DNA of 35,372 nucleotides, taken from the IMG/VR virus record IMGVR_UViG_3300044633_000885, positions 1 to 35,372 of that record. One strand, given 5' to 3'. The notes beneath the pieces are model-generated. The model was not told where the DNA came from and searched no databases. It was given only the letters and a program-made list of their open reading frames with translations. Positions 30,901-35,372 of the stretch are shown here, piece after piece. Numbering within the stretch: the first letter of the stretch is position 1; the number at the start of each line of letters is the position of its first letter. Made by a program: the position numbers and the translations under genes. The stretch is from a virus.

Positions 30901-31325
30901 CCGACCTTGCAGGCCTCAACGCATTTATGGGTGGTGACAATATGCCCGCATGGATTCGCGAGCTTTCCAACATAGAAAGCCCGCTCGAAACCTATCGCAG
31001 AAAAATGGAAGAGCTCAAAATGACCCTTGCGGATCGGCCCGATCTTTTCGCAGCGGGTGCAGCGCAACTAACTGCGGAGCTCGAAAGATCCGTGGGAGCG
31101 ATGGAAGAACTCAAGAACCCCGGCGCATTGATGCAGGGCTCGTCGGCAGCATTCTCGCAAGTGCTCAAGATTCAGAACGCAAACGGCGGGGAGAGCGCAG
31201 CGGAAAGGCTTCTAAGAATCCAACAGCAGGCCTTTGAAATGCAAAGGGTTCAAACTGAGTACGCAAGAGCAACCGCAGCAGCGGCAGCAAACCAAGGCAA
31301 TATAGCTAACTGGGCAATTAACTAA
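27936..31325 (+). CDS. Tape measure protein (1129 aa)
   Basis: This is the longest gene and directly follows the chaperones, as expected. Residues about 480-660 contain the tape-measure domain (FGRTSLVAGSGATDVFNKLGEVAQ then FATLFSMGLPVYDALAQRLS). A degenerate copy of that pattern lies near residues 50-185 (ALAFAVSLKKLG, then LQDIQALESMGVKAFDALAKEL-like). Between them are three repeats around LQARQMNVDSGATKQLFEDM. Hydrophobic segments lie near 450 and 780-830 and may enter the membrane at DNA injection. ATG 27936 has AAAGGGGAG upstream. Length sets tail length. Confidence 0.95.
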   Translation: MAKTIGSLNVSMGLSITDFVSNLDKVKDDLGGLEAITSEASKHFEEDVAGIMGDALHKFAKTSKLGADDALAFAVSLKKLGLDADTITSTLDKFGKGIGKFAKNAGEASKAFAGILGKIGESDKVLLKDIQALESMGVKAFDALAKELSKVEGKAVSTAEVMKRIASGSLSGADALKALTSGLTAVAEKITDTNTAEYIANSKTLKATTDLATKSLELQARQMNVDSGATKQLFEDMKKLEAQELAIIALENKAKGIVTPPKVDTNTAEFVNEQMNLKSQTDLASKALELQARQMNVDSGATKQLFEDMKKLEAQELKLIEAENKARGIPPPLPIMPPPIPVNKNTADYVLNAKKMASETDILNKSLDLQARQMMIDSGATKQLYEDMKKLEMQEKKLVDAENKAKGIASPVAAKESQAKSKLASFLTHVETKIKSAASSIFSKVTNLIMNPVTAIGGALASYGVYKIYDRAVMAFANTEEILTRIKGLAGEANAERLGGVMGEIANQGRIAQDAVGKLATGFLGLGVSGADAARMIESFGRTSLVAGSGATDVFNKLGEVAQNMTRTGQVSKDDFATLFSMGLPVYDALAQRLSIVKGRAISAQEAMGMLANNEVGTATALNALNNMQSNPEVIKQAEAQAGTLKGIYARLAGEVEGFFTEFGGKIVEALDLKGFSNGLIGFVQNFRNNFESLVPAIKNIGTVLSVVRDVLFQAFSGLVDFFTTMGGSSEVVGNIDNIRAVVVSFAQGVMVAMQSVMSGAITVINEIINAVGGLKKFAAIFAGVVAGAKVGTLAGSFGGVTALPAAIIGGVAGGLYANSKVSGGGPQIDAEAIKAKMNEAFKSIADSIGATGTDTAKGIVEKFVGSFNQYMSEFNDGSATIGGTLLKIANSFQSLFDNLEIGMENGTIGHTAFLRQLAGGTASGIAMFQRQMALGKISTEQFEAAMAKLSKGAFDALENQLIAGTITNEEYVNTIVAIQNQFDSLKPPDLAGLNAFMGGDNMPAWIRELSNIESPLETYRRKMEELKMTLADRPDLFAAGAAQLTAELERSVGAMEELKNPGALMQGSSAAFSQVLKIQNANGGESAAERLLRIQQQAFEMQRVQTEYARATAAAAANQGNIANWAIN
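28565..29165 (+). repeat. Three internal repeats in the tape measure gene
   Basis: A unit coding LELQARQMNVDSGATKQLFE...ENKA.GI.P occurs near 28580, 28800 and 29035. The first two share a long identical DNA stretch through gacagcggtgcgactaagca; the third is diverged. Loss or gain of a unit would change the predicted tail length by a fixed step. Confidence 0.88.
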
Positions 31326-31334
31326 GGAGCCCTC

Positions 31335-32285
31335 ATGGCAGTCGTGAACACCTATGAAACTTTTGAAGGCCGAACCGGTAGCGATGACAGCAAGCGCCAG
31401 GTCTCGCTTGTGCGCTCGTTCATTGTGCAGACGAACGATGTGGCAGACGATGTCCCCAATCTGTTCGGCGAGAACCTGCCCGCCATGTTCTCAGTGCACC
31501 CAAAATATGATAAAGCCTTCTGTGTCGGTAGGACTGCCTCGCAGATGGAAGACCCGCACTTCTGGAAAATCACTTGCAGTTACAACTCCAATATCGACAC
31601 CGTGGCGCCGAGCTCTACGCCAAGCGCAGCGCAGCCCCCAGAGGTTGCGAGTCAGAACAAGGGGGCAAGCCCCGAAGAGAAGGCCAGCGAGGCGAACGAG
31701 AACCCGCTGACTCGGCCCACGGACATCGACTTTTCCACGGGCGACAAGGAATGGGTACTCGACAAAGACTTCAGCGACCCACGCAAGCCGATGGTGAATG
31801 GGAACGGCGAGCGCTTCGACCCTCCGGTGATGTCTCACAAGCCGTTACTCACTATGAAGCTAGAATTTAACAGTGCCACCTTCGTCGCTCTCACATGGAT
31901 GGCACGGGTCAAGTGCGTCAATACGGATGCGTTCTCGGGTTTCCCTGCGCGCAGTATGCTCCTCGATAAAGTCACCGCAAAGAGGGTCTATGAGAACGGC
32001 GTCAAGTACTGGAGGATCTCGCTTGAATACCTACTAGATAAAGAAAGCTGGGATGCGTTAGTCCTGAATCATAGCTACACCGAATGGAACGGCACCCAAC
32101 TGATCACGGCTCGAGATGTTGCGGGTAATGTTCTCCCGAATGGGGTAGTCATCATAGGTGACACTGGCATTCCTCTCGATCATGGGGTCTTCCCTACTGA
32201 GGCGAACGAAGGCTTCCTTCGCTTCCGTATTTACGACGACATTGATTACTCCTATCTGACCCCCATCTACAGAAAGATTCTCTAA
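31335..32285 (+). CDS. Putative distal tail protein (316 aa)
   Basis: It follows the tape measure gene after nine bases with AAGGAG before the ATG. Two beta-rich parts (about 20-90, about 140-316) are separated by a charged Ala/Pro/Glu linker (about 90-125). Phrases such as FWKITCSYNS, KYWRISLEYLL and YNSATFVALTW-like strands suggest a structural adaptor, possibly the distal tail/baseplate ring. Family is not recognised. Gene order is the main support. Confidence 0.6.
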   Translation: MAVVNTYETFEGRTGSDDSKRQVSLVRSFIVQTNDVADDVPNLFGENLPAMFSVHPKYDKAFCVGRTASQMEDPHFWKITCSYNSNIDTVAPSSTPSAAQPPEVASQNKGASPEEKASEANENPLTRPTDIDFSTGDKEWVLDKDFSDPRKPMVNGNGERFDPPVMSHKPLLTMKLEFNSATFVALTWMARVKCVNTDAFSGFPARSMLLDKVTAKRVYENGVKYWRISLEYLLDKESWDALVLNHSYTEWNGTQLITARDVAGNVLPNGVVIIGDTGIPLDHGVFPTEANEGFLRFRIYDDIDYSYLTPIYRKIL

Positions 32286-33313
32286 TGTCCAGCGCATATG
32301 GCTTCACTGAAGACTCAGCAAGACGGATCGCCCGCGTCGTGAAAGCGGTCGAGGGCGACACGACCACGCCGACACGGATCGGGCCCATGCTCGGCGGTTC
32401 CACGATGTCGGTGGTGAAGGTGACGGCACTAGGCTCGCCACTCAACACCGGGCAGCGGGTGGACTACCACGCCAGCGCAAACACCATGAATGACATTAAC
32501 GAAGTAAAGATCCGGGAACTCAACGGCGCCGCGCTCACCGTGGGCTCTCGCTACATGGGGCAATTCTCTGGCTACACCGAAGCAGGGTTGCCGGTGTTTG
32601 TGGTGAAGACGAGCACCGCCTCGGGTGGTTCCGCAGTGATCGATGTGGTGACTGATGTTGTCGTAACTCCAACTGGTTTGGATGTGACATACGCCACCTT
32701 CTCGGGAGCAGACTACGATAACGCAGTGATTAAGCAATTTCTTGCGCTTTCAGATGTTACTCCATCCAGTTATATTGGCAACCAGAACCGATGTGTAAAA
32801 GTAAACAATGCTGCAACAGGTTTAGAATTTGGTGCAATAACAGATGTAACCGCATCCACCTTCATTGCTTTGACTGACACCCCATCTGTTTGGGGAACTA
32901 ATGCCTACAAGACACTTACAGTTTCAAGCACAAACAATAGCGTAGTATTCTCCTTAAACAATGTAGCAACCGCAGGCTCAATCGAAGGGGGTGGCAACCC
33001 CAACGACCCTACTTATGTTGCTCTAAGTCTGGTGAACGATAAGACAAGTCCTGGGAATTACTATGCTTACTCTACAAACTCATCTGGTGTGAAAGGTTGG
33101 AACCTTCAATCAGCGACACCAGCAGGCTTAACCGTTGGTGGCAATGTGGTAGTCAGTAGCAGAAAAGCAGCGGTCACTGATGTGGCAGCGCATACCATTT
33201 CTAGCGCAGACCTAGCCACCGCAGCGTCAACAACACAAACCGCTATTGATGATTTGACAACTCAAGTGAACCTGTTATTAGCTCGTATCCGATCTCACGG
33301 ATTAATATCCTAA
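32285..33313 (+). CDS. Tail tip/fibre-adaptor protein (342 aa)
   Basis: The middle carries two copies of a tail-fibre motif: FLALSDVTPSSYIGNQNRCVKVN...TGLEFG and FIALTDTPSVWGTNAYKTL. The last about 40 residues are a coiled coil ending NLLLARIRSHGLIS, common at the end of phage tail proteins and likely for trimerisation. It starts overlapping the preceding stop (TAATG) and ends overlapping the next gene. DNA around 32750-32990 is richer in A/T than the flanks, suggesting an exchanged module. It probably anchors or forms a fibre. Confidence 0.7.
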   Translation: MSSAYGFTEDSARRIARVVKAVEGDTTTPTRIGPMLGGSTMSVVKVTALGSPLNTGQRVDYHASANTMNDINEVKIRELNGAALTVGSRYMGQFSGYTEAGLPVFVVKTSTASGGSAVIDVVTDVVVTPTGLDVTYATFSGADYDNAVIKQFLALSDVTPSSYIGNQNRCVKVNNAATGLEFGAITDVTASTFIALTDTPSVWGTNAYKTLTVSSTNNSVVFSLNNVATAGSIEGGGNPNDPTYVALSLVNDKTSPGNYYAYSTNSSGVKGWNLQSATPAGLTVGGNVVVSSRKAAVTDVAAHTISSADLATAASTTQTAIDDLTTQVNLLLARIRSHGLIS

Positions 33314-34713
33314 TGCAATTTTACACAGGTGGAAGTCAGATTGTTGGTTACAACTCAACCACTAAGGAAATATCGTTTTCTTTTGGTTTCAATAATAATT
33401 TTCCAACTGTTCCATATCAGTTAATTCATGATCCTCTGATTCACAGAATATTGCTTTGTGGTGCTAGTTTTGATTCAAACATAATTTATCACGCAAGAGT
33501 GACTGGAGCATCCGCTTGTACTGTGCATTCAACCCGAGCAGATGCAGAGGCAAACATAAACATAATTAGCTTTGCAACTAATCCCACTCCAGTCAAGTTT
33601 TTAGACTACGATATACCAGATAATTTTGCTGCGTTCTACGCACAGAGTACCCTGCCAAAAATCGTTTTCAGTCCTGATCCTGAACTTACAGCAGGCTACA
33701 ACCAAATTTATACCAGTTCTAGAATCGTAATTACAGATGCCTACCTGAATAATTCTGGATATGTATCTAATCAAGGAATTTATAAGATACCAAGTCGTGG
33801 TCTAGGTGTATCACCTAACCCATACAACATAAGCATTGGAAATATAGATGAGGTTTGCGAGTACAGTGAAGGCTCTTACTATTCCAGAGTTTTGACTTTT
33901 GCAGGTGTTTCAGGAAGGATTCACTTTTACGCTCAAAATCACCAACAGTATTACTCGCAACACCAAAGCCGAATTTTTACCATAGACAGAGTTTCTGGCC
34001 TAACAGATTATGATGTTGGCACACATGTCTATTTTCCTTTTAGCTTGTGTTACAGTGTTAAGAAAAAGCAGATAAATCAAGCCGCAAATGCTGTAAGTTG
34101 GAGTCATGATAATGATAGCGAAAGAAACTATTGGTTTAAGACTCCTATATTTAACATTATAGCAGCGGGATATAACACTACTAGAACTTACTCCACTACA
34201 CCACCAACGCCTACTCCAACGCCTACTCCAACGCCTACTCCAACGCCTACTCCAACACCGACCCCAACTCCAACACCGACCCCAACACCTACCCCAACAC
34301 CAACGCCTACCCCAACTCCTACCGTTGCGTTTGCGATTTACGACCAACTACCGGGGCCGGGCGATGTGGCGAACGGGTCATGGGATACCAGCAATTCGGG
34401 GGCTGGAAGCTTTAGCGACCACCTCTCCTTCCAGAGTAGCAGCAACTTCCCAAGCGTCGGCGGATACCTCTACATATACCTGACACCTAATGTAACCGGC
34501 GTCCTCACTTACAGCATTACTTGGTCAGTGGCTGAAATTGGCAGCAGCTTCGCCGGGATGGAAAACCCGTCTGGATCAATGGGCGATTTTACCCTTGAGG
34601 GCGGCCTAAATGTGACCGCAGGAGTCGCCTACCTCGTTGCGACTCACCGCCCCGCAAACCTGCCAGACAATTACACCTATGTCACAGGTGATGTTTATGT
34701 TTCGCCGTCCTAG
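33313..34713 (+). CDS. Receptor-binding-type tail protein with a (PT)20 linker (466 aa)
   Basis: Residues 1-297 are an aromatic, beta-rich domain with no recognised family, encoded by DNA clearly richer in A/T than the rest. Residues 298-337 are twenty Pro-Thr pairs, an extended rod-like linker. Residues 338-466 are a Gly/Ser-rich beta domain (FAIYDQLPGPGDVANGSW...) in GC-richer DNA. A head, linker and end domain layout suits host contact. The composition change at the linker suggests domain exchange there. It starts overlapping the previous stop (TAATG). Confidence 0.65.
   Translation: MQFYTGGSQIVGYNSTTKEISFSFGFNNNFPTVPYQLIHDPLIHRILLCGASFDSNIIYHARVTGASACTVHSTRADAEANINIISFATNPTPVKFLDYDIPDNFAAFYAQSTLPKIVFSPDPELTAGYNQIYTSSRIVITDAYLNNSGYVSNQGIYKIPSRGLGVSPNPYNISIGNIDEVCEYSEGSYYSRVLTFAGVSGRIHFYAQNHQQYYSQHQSRIFTIDRVSGLTDYDVGTHVYFPFSLCYSVKKKQINQAANAVSWSHDNDSERNYWFKTPIFNIIAAGYNTTRTYSTTPPTPTPTPTPTPTPTPTPTPTPTPTPTPTPTPTPTPTPTPTVAFAIYDQLPGPGDVANGSWDTSNSGAGSFSDHLSFQSSSNFPSVGGYLYIYLTPNVTGVLTYSITWSVAEIGSSFAGMENPSGSMGDFTLEGGLNVTAGVAYLVATHRPANLPDNYTYVTGDVYVSPS
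34204..34323 (+). repeat. Pro-Thr coding repeat
   Basis: Twenty PT codon pairs in 120 bp. The first eight pairs are perfect copies of a 12-base unit (ccaacgcctact); later units vary. Simple repeats like this change length readily and can misassemble. Confidence 0.95.
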
Positions 34714-34781
34714 TGCGAGCGATTTGCATCGCCACACAAGCCAGATTAACCTCGGTAATATTCTTTTTTTCGGAGGTCATT

Positions 34782-35132
34782 ATGCCAGCAGGAATCTACA
34801 ACTTTGCGGCAGAACAGGGCGCAACGCTCGCCCGTACGATCCTTTACACCGACGCTGACGAGGTCGAGACCGATCTGACAGGCTACACCGCTGCTATGCA
34901 AGTACGACCAACCGCAGCGAGCGCAACCGTCACGCTGGAGCTCACCACCGAAAACACCCGAATCACGCTTGGCGGTGCCGCTGGAACTGTGGATCTACTC
35001 GTTGACGCGGCCACGATGGAAGCGATTACGCCTGGTAAATACTTCTATGATCTCGAGCTTTATAACGGCTCAACGGTGATCCGGTTGATTGAAGGCACTT
35101 TCACCGTGAAAGCGGAGGTGACCCGTGCCTGA
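34782..35132 (+). CDS. Baseplate/fibre N-terminal adaptor-like protein (116 aa)
   Basis: GIYNFAAEQGATLARTILYTDADEVETDLTGYTAAMQVRPTAASATV is the common small beta-domain found at the base of phage fibres and baseplates (BppU N-terminal-like). The ATG at 34782 has CGGAGGT five bases upstream; the frame from 34713 reads unlikely sequence. It overlaps the fibre gene start (GTG 35125) by eight bases, so it probably links that fibre to the tail tip. Confidence 0.72.
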   Translation: MPAGIYNFAAEQGATLARTILYTDADEVETDLTGYTAAMQVRPTAASATVTLELTTENTRITLGGAAGTVDLLVDAATMEAITPGKYFYDLELYNGSTVIRLIEGTFTVKAEVTRA

Positions 35133-35372
35133 TATTGTAGTGGTCACAGAATCCGGCATCGTCACAGTCGCACAAGGCGAAACGCTGGTAACCGTCTACG
35201 ATGGCCGAGGGTTTAAGGGTGATCCCGGCGACTCCTTTGATCAGACCTTGAACACAACGGACGCAGTGGAGTTTGCTGGCCTTGTTAACAACGGCCTGAC
35301 CTTTCCGACGGCAGACGGCACCGCTGGACAAGTAATCGAAACAGACGGCGCGGGAGTTCTTAGTTTTGTTAC
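35125..35372 (+). CDS. Tail fibre protein, 5' end (continues at 1-1738 across the join)
   Basis: GTG 35125 opens PDIVVVTESGIVTVAQGETLVTVYDGRGFKGDPGDSF..., with a short collagen-like G-x-y stretch (GFKGDPGD) frequent near fibre N-termini. The frame (residue 1 at 35125) stays open to the window end and, by the 141-bp overlap, continues exactly in frame at 1-1738, giving 614 residues. The GTG lies inside the end of the adaptor gene, so translation is coupled. AAAGCGGAGG lies just upstream. Confidence 0.9.
   Translation, partial: MPDIVVVTESGIVTVAQGETLVTVYDGRGFKGDPGDSFDQTLNTTDAVEFAGLVNNGLTFPTADGTAGQVIETDGAGVLSFV
35232..35372. repeat. Terminal overlap of a circular genome, right copy
   Basis: This is the second copy of bases 1-141 with a single difference (t at 35358 for c at 127). 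The substitution (gttctt versus gtcctt) turns GTC into GTT and leaves the encoded Val unchanged, so it could be population variation in the sampled phage. Confidence 0.93.

Noticed and set aside
34712-34727. 16-bp exact match to 16723-16738 as a recombination or att site
   Set aside because: One copy is inside rusA coding sequence; there is no flanking symmetry, and a match of this length can occur by chance in 35 kb.

Overview
This window is best read as one complete, circularly closed genome of a temperate HK97-type siphovirus, unit length about 35,231 bp. Bases 1-141 recur at 35232-35372 with one mismatch (c at 127, t at 35358), and a tail-fibre gene starting at 35125 runs in frame across the ends into 1-1738. 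Every supported gene is on the + strand. The likely host is a planctomycete: the integrase has the C-terminal signature common in that phylum (THGLEGAQAVLGHS...QIYAE), and the small HTH protein at 9065 resembles DUF1580-type proteins found there. This host call is an inference, not a search result. The attP region carries the 3' half of a tRNA-Pro(GGG) gene, so the phage probably integrates into that host tRNA gene.

Layout. (1) 35125-3770: tail fibre with internal repeats, a second fibre-type protein, a seven-repeat YVTN beta-propeller and a small tail-associated protein. (2) 3783-6775: probable lysis region, with a secreted and membrane-anchored C39-like cysteine peptidase, a two-TM holin, a 49-residue membrane protein, two accessory proteins and another two-TM protein. 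(3) 6776-9043: attP, an integrase promoter overlapped by a palindrome, a tyrosine integrase, a winged-helix candidate regulator ending in a C14 tract, and a gene-free control region between two terminators. (4) 9065-17667: early genes, with an HTH protein, a CsrA homologue, primase-polymerase/helicase, SSB-like protein, PD-(D/E)XK nuclease, DUF6378, HNH, PAPS-reductase-like protein, RusA and a metallophosphoesterase. (5) 17664-24919: HNH, putative cos, TerS, TerL, portal, prohead protease, a membrane coiled-coil protein and the major capsid protein. (6) 24919-35132: connectors, tail terminator, tail tube, gpG/gpGT chaperones with a -1 frameshift, tape measure and distal tail/receptor-binding proteins.

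The most unusual points are translational and RNA-level. TerL appears to start at AUA (18587) and the gpG-like chaperone at AUU (27256), each with a well-spaced Shine-Dalgarno. A textbook A_AAA_AAC slippery site followed by a stem-loop fuses gpG to gpT. The phage encodes CsrA and also has a GGA-rich structured leader (22560-22680). The capsid gene is preceded by promoter, terminator and an SD-sequestering hairpin. No standard endolysin is recognisable, which points to the cysteine peptidase as the lysis enzyme.
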